A stretch of DNA of 64,000 bases from Anaeramoeba flamelloides (lineage: Eukaryota; Metamonada; Anaeramoebidae), in the NCBI GenBank assembly GCA_027625915.1, contig JANTQA010000047.1:10478001-10542000 (forward strand), written 5' to 3'. The number at the start of each line of letters is the position of its first letter. Position 1 is the stretch's first letter. Both the position numbers and the translations under genes were made by a program. Shown piece by piece: positions 22,352-33,581 of the stretch. A model generated the notes under the pieces. That model ran no database searches and was not told where the DNA came from. It saw only the letters and a program-made list of their open reading frames with translations.

Positions 22352-25300
22352 TTTTTCTTTTTATTAATTAAATTTTCTGATTTTTATTTTTATTTTTTGT
22401 TTTTTTTTTTTTTTGCTGTAATTAATTATTAATATTTTATTGAAAATTTTTTTAATTTTCTTTTTTTGGTTTTCTTTTTCATTTTTTTTTTTCTTTTTCT
22501 TTTTCTTTTTTTTTTTTCTATTGGTTTTCTTTTACTTTTTTTATTTATTTTTTTTTAAAAAGTCAAATTAAAAGATAAAGAGCTTAGATGATATAAATAA
22601 ACATAAAGAAAATTGAACCTTTGTAATTTCTTTTAAAAATGTGTTTATTTATGTACAAAAAATCTTCTTGTTGGCCTTTTTATAAGTTAAAATTTAAGTA
22701 ATAAAAAATTTGTAATACACATTTCAAAAATTTTGATTTACTTTTTTTTTTTTTTTTTGATTTTATTTTCTTTAATTTGTAAAATATCGGGTTTTTTTAT
22801 ATGTTTAGAATTATTCAAAAAGTGAATTATTAATAAGATTTAATAATTGTTTTTCATTAAATATAAAAGAATATTTATCTTTTTTTCAATTTATTATTTA
22901 ATAAAAGTAAAAAAATTTTGAAATATACTTTATTTTTATGTGTGGTAGGTGTTTAATTATTGTGAATTTAGGTTAAATTAAGGAAAAATATCTGATAAAA
23001 AAAAAATGCATTAAGTTTCCCAATTTAGGTTTTAGAAATATTCTTGAAAATATTTGAAAATCAAAAATACTTGAAAATATTTTAACTCCTTAAAAGCACT
23101 TTTTAAATAACGAACTTTTAAGTAATTCAAGTATTCAGAGATAAATGTTTAATCGAAAAATAGTCATTTTGCTTCCGTTTTTTTTTTGTTTTTGGTTTGG
23201 TACTTCAAGGATCCGAAGAATATTTGGTTGCTTTTATGTATATTTGAGTATGTTAGTACTTTTTAGTGTAGGTAAGGTGTTGGTATGATCATGTTGGCGT
23301 TGATAGGTTGTGTTGATGTTGGGTCATGCTAGAGTATACTAATTTCTTTTTGTTAGTTAAATAAAGTTTGATTTAGGTCACTTTTGTAAGTTATGTATAA
23401 GCTTGGATTTTTTTCATTTATTTTTGTAATCCCTTTGAGATTACATATTTTTCGGCATTGATAGATAATTTGAAATGATCTTTACAAAGAATTTTTCTCT
23501 CAAATTTTAATATAATTTGTGAACTATCAGAAATGTTCAAGATATCTAAGATATCAATTCTTTTTCACACAAAATGGGTTGAATACTATTCCTCAAAATT
23601 CGATTTTTTTGAATTTTGAATTTTTTCCCAAAAAAATTTTTTTCCACTGAAAAATTCCAAATTTACCTTTAAACTGAGTATTTTGGCACTTGGGTTTCTT
23701 TGAAGTTGACCATAGCCTGTTTTTTCGTAGTTAAAAAAATTTTTGGTATTTATGATTTTCAAGTATTTTCTTGAATATTTAATTGATCATCCCAATTTAA
23801 AGGCAAATTTTAGAAAAAATTATCCAAAAGAATAATATCTCAAGAAAATACAAATCTAATTTTCTAAATGTAAAAACAAAGTTAATATTTGTATAGAATC
23901 ATAGGAGATATATTTATCATTTATCTAAGGATAAACAAGAAGACATTGGATTTTGATTTTTGAGGGGGTAAGTACATTTTAAAAATTTTGAGTACCACTA
24001 TTTATATATTAAACTGAATAATTTAAATAATTTCTTTAATTAAAAATACTTTGGAATAATAATAAATATGAGAGTGGGATATAGAATAGTAAAATATATT
24101 TTCATATCAATTTGAATATTAAAAATCAAAAAAATGAAAAAATTGAGTTTGTAAAAATTAATAAATAATCATTTATTACTTGATTTGATCTATAAAATTT
24201 GATATTAACACTTATTATGTGTTTGGATTTCTATTTAATTCTTTATGGAAATACTTTCATTTGTAAAAAATATTTGCTAACAAATAACTTTTTATTTCTA
24301 CAGAATTCCTCAAAATTGTATTTTAAAAATCCTCTTTTCATTTAATTCATCTAATTCTTATTTGTGTATAAAATAAAATATGATATTTTTTGAATTTCTA
24401 CTTCAGAAATAAAGATTTATTGATGTATTTATTTGATTTAATAATTAGTTATCTTTGATTAAAATGAAAACTCAAAAAAATTCAGAATTCTACTAGAATT
24501 TTTTTCTCAATTTTACTTTTTTTTTAAGGTTGAATATTTTATAAATGTTTTTTGAAGAGATAATTCAATCTCTTTACTTTATTCTTTGAAATAGTATCCT
24601 TTATTTATGCTTTTGTTTGATAAAAATATTTGTAAAAAGAATTTTGAAAACAAAATTGCAAAAAAAGGTTTTGTTATATAAATTATAAAAAGTAATTGAA
24701 CGAGAAATTAAATTTAAGGAATTTGTTAGGATCCATCCAAATTAAGAAGATAAAGAAACAAATCTTCTACAATATACCTTGAAGATTTTTTTTTTTCTTT
24801 TTTGATTTCAATAAGTTTATCTTAAACAGGTGATCTTTCGTGTTTGGTCTTCTAAAAGAAAATATTTGTTTCGAAGACACACCCTTTCAGGTATATTTTA
24901 TTAGTTTATTCTAGGATTAATTTCAAGAATTCGCTTAAACACATTTCTAGATCCCTAACCTAATTCGATTCAAACCAAAAATTTAATCAAAAAAAATATT
25001 TTCGAAAAATTGAAAAATTTAAGATTCAAATCTGGTTTACTTTTTGTTCATTTACTTTTCGATTCACAAATAGAAAAGCGAATACTTTTTTAGTTCCAAA
25101 GTTTCTAAATCCCTTAGCACTCAAAAAAATCTTTTTACAGTAAGGTTCATGCAATTAAAAATTTCCAATAAAGTAAAATGCGGCCTGTTTCATTTAATCA
25201 GACTCTCTTTTAATTTTTATAGATTTTGGATTTTTTTTGATTTCTACATTTCACAACGAGGTTACAATTGATAAATTTAAAATATTTAATCAATATCTCA

Positions 25301-25996
25301 ATTAGAATAGTTACTGCTGGTTACTTTTCAATTTTATTATTTATCTTGAAACAAGAATATATTTTCAAATTTTTAAGAATATTTTCAATAACCAATTGAT
25401 CAAAAAAATGTAATTTCTAAGTTTTTTTAAATTGTCGGGTTTTAAATTAGGCATTACAATTAGATTTACTATTAAGGTTTACAATCCCTTAAATTTGGAA
25501 AAAAGATTATTATAGTTTTATAATTATTTTGTTTTTAACTGTTAAATTTTTTTAATGGTGAAGAAGGTTCAAGAAAATGAATTTAATAATTAAAGTATGT
25601 TAAAAGGTTTTATTTTTAATCTTTATTTTTTTTTAAAAAAATCATTACAATTATATCAACAATGAGTTAATATTCCATTGAAAAAGATATTTTAATAATA
25701 TTTTTTTCAGTTTTATTAACATTAGTTAAGTTTGTTCCTTACAAAAAGTTTATTTATAGCATATAATATAAAATTTTGTTATTTATCTTTTTGATAATAT
25801 CAGTTGTTATATTTTATACTTTTAAATTTTTTGTTTTGGATTTCAAATTTAATATATTGAAAAATAATTTTTTTTTCCTTATTATTAAATACAGTTATCG
25901 ATTTAAATATATATATATTTAACTAATAATAGTACTGTCTTAGCAATAATATTATTTTTTTATAAAATTAGAATAAAAAAAAAAAAACTTTTTTTG
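22352..25996. other. Intergenic, no gene seen
   Basis: Long T-rich tracts (22380-22560) follow the receptor kinase stop and probably belong to its 3' region. The one compositional oddity is a short G/T-rich patch at about 23260-23335 with repeated TGTTGG/TGTTGATG words. No conserved coding stretch, RNA gene or clear mobile element was recognised. Confidence 0.5.
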
Positions 25997-28592
25997 TTAA
26001 TTATTCTCCAATTCGTTTTCGTCAAATAAGAAAATAAATTTATCCAATATTTTTTTTTGTTTATCAAATATTTTTTTGAACTTTAGTAATTTCTCCTTTA
26101 ATTTTCTATTTTCTTCTTCAATTTTTTTCCTTTTTTCGATTTGTTCGTGATATAAAAATAGTCTTTTTTGAAGTTGGTTCTCTATTAATTAGATTAAAAA
26201 AATTAAAGAAAAAAAAAAAAAAAAAAGATGGAAAAGATTGAAATTAAAGAGGGGGGGTTAGGGGCCATAAGTAAAAAATTTTAAATAATAATAAATATAA
26301 AAAATAAAAAAAAAAAAAAAAAAAGCATAAATTATATTTACCAAGTTTTTGATATTTTTTTTTTGTATCCATTTTCGTTTTTTTTGTTCTTTCAGTTAAT
26401 TTTTGAATGTGATTTTCTCTTTTTTTAAGTGAAGTGTTAAAAATGGTTTCAAATCTATTAAATTCATCAAATATTTTCTTTTCAGCCATTAAATCATTAG
26501 TTGATCGTACTGCTTTTTTGATATTATCTTGAAATTCCATAAATTCTTCATCGATATCCATTTCAAGAATCATAATTGGTAGGTAATTGTTTTTAACCTT
26601 GTTGTTTTGTCGAGAATTGTAGTTTGTATTTTGTGCTAATGATGATTTGGTATCATTTAAATTACTTTTATAATCTTTAGATATTGTGGAATTTATTGAT
26701 TTTGTTAAAGATTGGTTATCAGTTGATTGGTTATTCGTTGATAAATTATTTGTTGAAGATAATTCATTTGTTGATTTTGAAAGTAGATTATTTTTTGAAT
26801 TCAAATTTATTTCTTGTATTTTTTTCCCAAAGGAACTTAAAGAGTTGTTAGAGCTATTTGATATGACAGAGCCAAAAGAGGTATTTGAAGTATAAGAATT
26901 TATAGAGTTAAAGGATTTAAAAGAGTCATATAATGAACCTATTGAGCCGAATGAGCCAATTGAAGATGTCAGAATTTCATTTGGGTCTTTGATTGGTCTC
27001 CAAAGGCATTGGCAATGTGTTTTCTTCTTTACCCTAAGAATCGTTAAATAGACTCGGGCGAAAAATAATTCACCAGTTACTTTTTGATACTGCCAAACGT
27101 AATCAAATCTTCCATCTTTACTCCTTTAAAAGGTAAATTGTCCAAATTAATGTATTGTGTGTGTATGTGTTTTTTTTTTTTTATTAAAAAGATAGAATAA
27201 AGATAGAATTGAATGTTTTTTATATTAAAAATTGTTTATAATTGAATTTATTACAATTATAATATTATAACGTAATATAAATAGAATTAAAAAATAAGTT
27301 TTAATTGACTAGTATTTTTTAAAAATAAAATGAAATCTTGTTTAGATCTAAATTTTTTTTTTTATAATGTGTGTTTTGTTTTTTGAAATATATGAGTTAA
27401 CATCATCGAAATAATTTATTGTATTTGAGTCTATTTTTTCAAATTCAAAATTTAAATGTTTCCAATATTAAACTCAAAAAAGTAACACATTATTTTTTAT
27501 TAACAATTAAGTTTATTCTTGAAAATGGTAAAACAATATTTTTTTTTTTATGTTGGAAAGTGTTACTTTTGAAAGTAAAAAAAAAATCATTTTTTTAGGA
27601 TTTTTAATTATTAATATTTCAATTCAAATCTCAGCCAATAAAATTAATAAAAGTGCATTGGTGGTTAAATAAATGAATATTTGATTGTAGCCTAACAAAA
27701 TTTTCTCAATTAAATTTAGATCTATTCAGGCAAAAGTTTGTTCTATTCTTTAATATTTTAAAAAAGTTGTTTTCTGGTTTTCAAAAAATGAAAAAAAATA
27801 GAAAATAATTTTTAATTTGAAAAATTTTTTTAAAAAATTGTTTGGCCTTACTAATCATAATTATCTCTATAACAATTTAAATTATATTTGGAATAAAAAA
27901 TTTATTTTGAATTTTTAGCATAAAATTACCTAATTCCAAAATACCTTCATGAAAATTTTAATTTGAAAAAATCAAATTTCATTTTATAAATAAAAACACA
28001 ATTTATTTCTAAAATTTGGATAAATTGTTTATAAATTTGAATGTTATAACTATCCTTATTAATGTAATACTAATATTTTTCCATTTGAATATATCATTTT
28101 TTGTTTTTCCAAAAGAATTATATCAAAAAAAAAAATCTCTTTTCATTTATATTCCTGGTAAAAAAGACTATATATTGGTGTAATGTTGAGGGAAATGGTA
28201 ATAAATGGGGTTAAAACGTTTTACAATGTAAGAAATAAAATCAATTTAATGGTTTTCTTTTTTATGAAAAATGGAAAAAAAAACTTCTTTTCTGATAAAA
28301 AAACGTTTCTGTTGAGAGTTTTTGATTAGATCAGAATAATTTTTTGACACTTGGAATATCCAAAATTTACTAAGTAGAGAATCTCATCAATCACATAATT
28401 TAATATTCTGTGATGTTGTATTAAAAGTCTGATCACTTGAACAATTTTTATTGCTTGTTTGAATTTTTTTTTTTTTGAAAATACAATTTTTTTTAAAAAG
28501 ATTACAATCTTCCTGAACGACTACGTTTCCACCATGGAAGGTGTTGATTTATTGTGATCTTTTACATTCACTTCTTCAAAACGAAGTTTCAT
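25997..28592 (-). CDS. Unrecognised coiled-coil protein
   Basis: Two exons are well supported: 26342-27123 and 25997-26181 (intron donor GTAAATA, acceptor TTAATAG, in phase). The product has a compact N-terminal part (DGRFDYVWQYQKVTGELFFA, then RVYLTILRVKKKTHCQCLWR), a long Ser/Asn/Thr-rich linker with repeated STNNLSTNNQST-like runs, and a charged coiled coil at the end (ENQLQKRLFLYHEQIEKRKK onward). A first exon at 28525-28592 (MKLRFEEVNVKDHNKSTPSM...) is tentative: its donor GTAGTC and phase fit and would make a 344-residue protein across a 1.4-kb intron, but no homology supports it. The N-terminal part was not matched to any family. The coiled coil suggests a self-associating or scaffold protein, which is inference. 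Confidence 0.6.
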
Positions 28593-29969
28593 TCTGAAGA
28601 AATTGAACAAAAAAAATTACTAATTTTAAAGTTGAAAACACTACAAACTAAAAAAAAAAAAATTGTAAAACAGATTTTTGAATGAAAATTTTAAAAAAAA
28701 TGTCTGGCTTTAAGGGATTTTCAAGACAATTCCAAAAATGAAATCATTTCAAATTTGTAAAAGTAACTATAAAAAATGTTTGGTACAGTCAGAGGAATTG
28801 TTTTGTGTTTATAGATTTGAAATGGAAATTATGAAATATTAAAATCAAATTTTGGCAGGATCTAAGAAATGTAAGAATTGTTGAAAATTCCGAAAATTTA
28901 ACATTTTTTGTAATAAGAAATTCTCCGTGGGTAAATTTGACTAAGATTATAGAACTCTTTCATGGGCGTTTTTATCCACAATTTCTCGGTTTTCACTTGA
29001 AAACGTAGTCCTTAAAGAAGAATTAAAAATTTGATTTTTTTTTTTTGAGAGATCTTATTTTTAAGTATACAGGAGTGAAACAATTAATTTCATTTATAAA
29101 ACTAAAAATCAAAAATAATTATATTTAAATTATATTAAACTTTTAAATTTTTGTTAGATTCATATTTTCAAGGATTTGAAATATAATGAATTTCAATAAT
29201 TCTATTTTTTAAATTTTTTTGGCGAACTCTGGATTATTTTTTCATTTTAAAAAGGAAATGTTTGTTATGTTTTTTTTTGTTACGCTTCAATTAGTTGGTA
29301 AAAAAATGTTGTGTATATCAATTTTATAAAGATTGGGCAATTTAATTTTATTTTTGTTAGTTAGTCTTTAGATGTTGTATCAAAACATTTATTTAAGAGA
29401 AATGATTTTTGGAATAATAAGTTATTAACTATTTTTAATCTTATTTTTCATGATTGTTTCAATAAAATCTTGAATAAAATATTTTCTAATTTAAAGAATC
29501 ACTTGAGGTTGTTTGATTTTAATTGATAACTTTTTCAATATATTCAAGAAACTTTAGTTTTTGTAAAAATAAAATTTGATGTTTTTTCTTTCTTTTTTTT
29601 ATTTTATTTGATCACTTGGTGCTATTACTTTTAAATTCAATATATTTTTTTTTTTTGTAAATTCAAATACACAGAAAATGTTGCTTTTTTTTTTTTCCAT
29701 TTTAAGTGTTAACCAGAACAATAATATAAAAACAACCTCTTTAAAATCAAAATTTAAAAAAGATCTTTTTGTTAATTGCAAAATTCATTTCTTTGCTTTT
29801 TAGAAATTATTAAAAGTAAGGATGTTTGAAGAGTGTATATACAAAAAATGTTTTTAAAGAACCCGTTAAGGTTTAAAAAAAATAATCTTGTACAGTTTGA
29901 AAACATATTTTTTAGAAACTTCAAAAAACAAATTTCATCAAAATATAATATTAACTTTTATTATTAACC

Positions 29970-30640
29970 ATTTTCTAGTCAAAGAAGCCCCGTTGTAATG
30001 AGTGAATTGCATGTGTTTAAAGGATTTGCATGGATATTAGAAGAAAAAAATTATTTTGGAAATTTTCAAAATTGAAATCATTCTTTCACATTTTTGTTTT
30101 TTTTTTTTCGATTCTTTTTTTGACACCTAATTCAGTTGCAAAAATTTTTTTTATTGCAAGATCAATAGTCACTTGATAAAAAGGTGTTATTCTAAGGTTA
30201 TTGAAACTGTGGAAATGATTGTTGAGAAATCATATTGTTTTCTATTGGAATTTTATTCTATTTTTGATCCTGATATTTGATTAATAAATGTGAAAAATTT
30301 TCACTTCATTTTCATTTCCTTTTTAAAATAGAGACCACAAATCCCAACACACTTCGTTTGGGGGACTTGATTTCTAAAAGAAAAGTATGGAAAATGAAGT
30401 GAAAATTGTTTCCTATTCATTATTCAAATACTAGTAGTAGATCAAAACGAACATTCTTATTTTTCTCAATGGGTACCTCAGAATTTGAGTTTTTCAATTT
30501 TTAAGAGAATCTATTGATTAATTAGTTTTATTTCAGATGGATATCAACAATTCTTTGATGTGTATTATTCTGCTTATTTCTTATTTGTTCTTCAAAGGTC
30601 AATTATATAAAATAATTGATATTTGGAAAAAAAATGTTTT
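29970..30640 (+). repeat. Old interspersed repeat R6, copy 2, with a MITE inside
   Basis: Collinear with 5815-6335 (shared TTTCTATTGGAATTTTATT and CTTATTTCTTATTTGTTCTT blocks), but split after TTTTTGATC by the family-E MITE at 30270-30434. The other copy is continuous at the matching place. Confidence 0.65.
30270..30434. mobile_element. MITE family E, copy c (about 165 bp)
   Basis: Left end CTGATATTTGATTAATAAAT then GAAAAATTTTCACTTC; right end GAAGTGAAAATTGTTTCC...TATTCAAATACTAG. Inserted in repeat R6, and the equivalent R6 copy at 5815-6335 lacks it. Confidence 0.75.
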
Positions 30641-30739
30641 TTTTTTGGATATTTTTGGGTAACCTTTTACAGAAACAAAGTTTAGAACAACAAAGTTTTT
30701 TATTCTAAATAATTTATAAAAGAAAACTTGAAAAAAAGA

Positions 30740-31240
30740 CAATTTAAAAAAAAAACTAAATTCCAAAATTTTGGAAACAGTTATAAACAGTTTAAAGAAT
30801 AGCAATACTCCACTTCTCCTTCAAATTGGAAATAATTTTGATTTTACAAACTATTTCATTTTTTGTCTTTTCTGTTTTGTTTTCATTTCCTTTTTCCTTT
30901 TTTCCAGTTACCTAATCTGTTTCCTTAGATCTGGAAATTTTTTTTGATGGTTGATCGAAGTTTAGTGTTGAGTTTTTTGTTGAAATTTCACCAACAATTA
31001 TTGATCTACTCAAATAATAAGATACCATCAATTAATTGTATGTGATTTTTCTATTCAAATTTAACAATACAATTTTTTGTTCTGCTTGTTTCATTATTTT
31101 GGACACATATTGATTTTTGTTTTTTCATTTTTCTTTTTTTTCTCTTATTTGTATAAAAGGGGTTACCTAAATAAAAACATTAATACTGGGTAACTTATAT
31201 GTGAGTTAATATTATGTTTAGAAAAATACAAAAAATTCGT
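30740..31240 (+). repeat. Interspersed repeat R5, copy 1
   Basis: About 500 bp matched in inverse orientation by 53625-54190. Shared blocks include AAATTCCAAAATT, TTGTTGAAATTTCACCAACA, ATTAATACTGGGTAACTTA and GGACACATATTGAT. The central segment with CTGTTTCCTTAGATC is rearranged between the copies. No ORF. A shorter relic lies at 46850-47100. Confidence 0.65.
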
Positions 31241-31320
31241 TGTATTAGAAAATTAAATTGAGTTTAAAATTCTCCTAATGACGGTATTCAAATAGTATAT
31301 TTCGGCACTCTTTGAAAGTT

Positions 31321-31535
31321 TTATTTGTTGTAAAATAAAGAGAACAAAATTTTCATTCAGCTTTCCAAAAAAAGATTTTAAAACTTTCCAAATTTTTATT
31401 TCTGAAAAACAAGCTTAAATAATTCATTTCCCTTTTTAGAATTGGGAACTTTGATGGTTTATATTAATTCTTGAGAGGTGTGTTTTTTTTGGAAAGCTGA
31501 ATGAAAATTTACATCTTTTTTTTTTTTCAATTATC
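31321..31535. mobile_element. MITE family D, copy 2
   Basis: Ends AAAATTTTCATTCAGCTTTC and GGAAAGCTGAATGAAAATTT. The interior contains AATTCATTTCCCTTTTTAGA, as in copy 1. Confidence 0.8.
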
Positions 31536-31705
31536 AGTATTTGAAACCTAATTTAGTTTTCTAAAAAAATTTTTTTGGGAGGGAGTATCCAAAAAAAGGT
31601 GTGTATATTTTTTATACTTGTGTGGGGGGGGTTAAAAATGGAGTTTGTCTCACTTTTTTAAAACTGTAAACATGTTGCAAAAAACCAATTAAAAAAAATT
31701 TAATA

Positions 31706-31875
31706 CTGGTATTTGAATTATAAATGGGAAAGAATATTCGCTTCCTATCCCGTTTTTTTTTTTTATAAAAAGAGTTTTCAAACAAGTAGGTTGTAATTTG
31801 TGGTTTCGTTCTTTGTATGGAAAAGGAAATTGAAAATGGAGTGAAAATTTTTCCCATTTAAAATTCAAATACCAG
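31706..31875. mobile_element. MITE family E, copy b (170 bp)
   Basis: Best-preserved member: CTGGTATTTGAATTATAAAT at the left, matched by AATTCAAATACCAG at the right, with GAAAATTTTTCCCATTT as the inner part of the arm. Confidence 0.8.
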
Positions 31876-33315
31876 CAAAGAGTACTTTCAAAAAAAGTTA
31901 ATTATGGCCATTTTAAAAAAAGCAAGGACTTTATTAAAACTTTTTGAAAGTTTTCTATTTTCATAAAGTGTGGACTTTTTTTGATTTTTCTAGAAGACAA
32001 ACCTTTTTTACAAGTTTTCTTTTTATATACTGTAAAAATCCAATTCTCATAATTAAAATTTTATCTCAAAGTCCAATAAGAAAGATTAATTAAATATCTA
32101 AAAATATCATTTCTAATTGATTTTCTCAAGATATTTGATTTTTTTCGGCACATAATTAATTCATAATATTTGGAACCTGAAGTAAAAATTTTCTTTTTTT
32201 AAATGGAAAATAACAGTAAAGTGAGGATTTTTAAAAAAAAAAAGGTACTTTTCTTCCCACACCAGCCTCTACCTCCCATTTAAAGGTTAGGTTCATCACT
32301 TTTTTAAAACAGAAAACTTTCAAAAATGTTTTAATTCGAGTTATTCTAAAAAAAAAAACAAATTACTCACTTTTTTAAAATAGTTGCAATAAAACGTATT
32401 CAAAACCATTTTCATATACACCCATTTTAAAAAAGTGTGGACAAAATGTTTTTGTAAATCGTTGATCAAACTGTCTGACTCAAATATTTTCAGAAGTTTG
32501 ACTATCACTTTTTAAAACTTTGAATCTCCACATTTTTAAAATGGCTATAGTGCAAAGTAATGGTATTTGGAATTCATACCAAGCTGATCTATTCAAGTTC
32601 TGAAATCTTTTTTTCAGATGACTTTTGAAACTGATGCTTTTGAACGCTTTGAAAACGATCGAATCTTGTTTGTTTGGAAATTTTTGCTTTGCTTTTTTCA
32701 CCACCACACCACACCCATTAAGTTTTGAAAAAAGGGTGACGTGAATGGTTTGAATGAAAATTTTATTTGGAATTTAAAATCTATTTCGGTATTGAGCAAA
32801 ACTATTTGGTTGGATTTAAACTTTTTTTGCAACATGTTGATCGATTAAAAATGCTTCTGAAATAGAATTTGAAAGAATGTTCTGGAACAACAGTAAAAGT
32901 TTTACACACAAAAATAGGGATATTTTTTTTGTAGGTGCTTTGGCTGATCTTTTGAAAAATAGCTTTTTGGTCATTTTTCAAAAAATAAAGATACAAGTTG
33001 TTTTGTTCAGAAAAGAAACACTTAAAAAAATGTACTTGAAAAATAGGTTTAATTTTTTGGTTGAAAATTATCCTTCTTTTTACTTTTTTGTTTTTAGAAA
33101 CCAAAATTGAGAAATGTTTTTTGTTTGTGTTTTTGTTTTTAGGTCTAGAATTCTTTGTTTTTGTTTTCATTTTTCTTTTTGGTTTTTGGTTTTGGTTTTG
33201 GTTTTGTTTTTGTTTTGAGTTTGTGTTTGTTTCACTCTGTATTTTTTTTTTGTTTTTTATTTTTGTTTTCCTTTTTTGTTTCTGTTGAAAAAAGAATCTA
33301 AAAAAAAATAGTTAC

Positions 33316-33581
33316 TTATAAACATTTTGAACAACAGCTTGAGAACCTGAAGAACTATCGACTCCTAGGTGCGGTTGGTTGAGAGGAGAGATTAGTGCAG
33401 GTGTTAATTTCACACCTTTTCTGTTTTTGATTTTCAACATCTGGGCTGCGTGTCTATTGAAATAGGAAAAACTAATCTTTTCATCAATTAAAAGGATTGC
33501 TTCTTTGGATTTAGCAATCATTTTTAAGTATTTTTTCCATGACTTTTGGGAAAGTGTTTTGTGAGGTGTTGTATTTCCCAT
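33316..33581 (-). CDS. PAS-like domain protein, 5' exon only
   Basis: ATG at 33581-33579 opens 88 codons with normal coding composition against an AT-rich background. The stretch SKEAILLIDEKISFSYFNRH followed by AAQMLKIK matches the first strands and helix of a PAS domain (pattern ..aIlliDe...i.y.N.aA..mL). PAS domains bind ligands or partners in sensory proteins. After this comes LTPALISPLNQPHLGVDSSS and the frame reaches a stop at 33314-33312. A donor-like GTAACT lies just before that stop (33315-33310), so splicing to a downstream exon is likely. Continuation candidates on the minus strand are the Lys/Asn/Gln-rich frame 33297-32802 and the short stretch 32675-32589; neither is certain. The start context MGNTT resembles an N-myristoylation site (weak). 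Confidence 0.6.

Larger units (their letters stand above)
28593..33311. other. Intergenic, repeat-rich
   Basis: Contains repeat R6 copy 2, R5 copy 1, one family-D MITE and two family-E MITEs (listed separately). A G/T-rich low-complexity tract of GTTTTGGTTTTG type lies at 33160-33240. On the minus strand 32589-32675 reads as a charged Gln/Lys-rich peptide (TRFDRFQSVQKHQFQKSSEK) ending in TAG and may be a 3' exon of the PAS-like gene, but no splice model was convincing. Confidence 0.5.

Noticed and set aside
23260-23335. G/T-rich patch with TGTTGG and TGTTGATG words
   Set aside because: Too short and irregular for a telomere-like array or RNA gene; no pairing seen.
27360-27480. About 38-codon open stretch on the minus strand upstream of the coiled-coil exon
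   Set aside because: No splice acceptor or start codon in frame; the 28525-28592 exon fits the phase better.
32802-33170. Lys/Asn-rich 122-codon frame on the minus strand
   Set aside because: Not called as an exon on its own: open because the strand is A/C-rich. Mentioned only as a possible continuation of the PAS-like gene.
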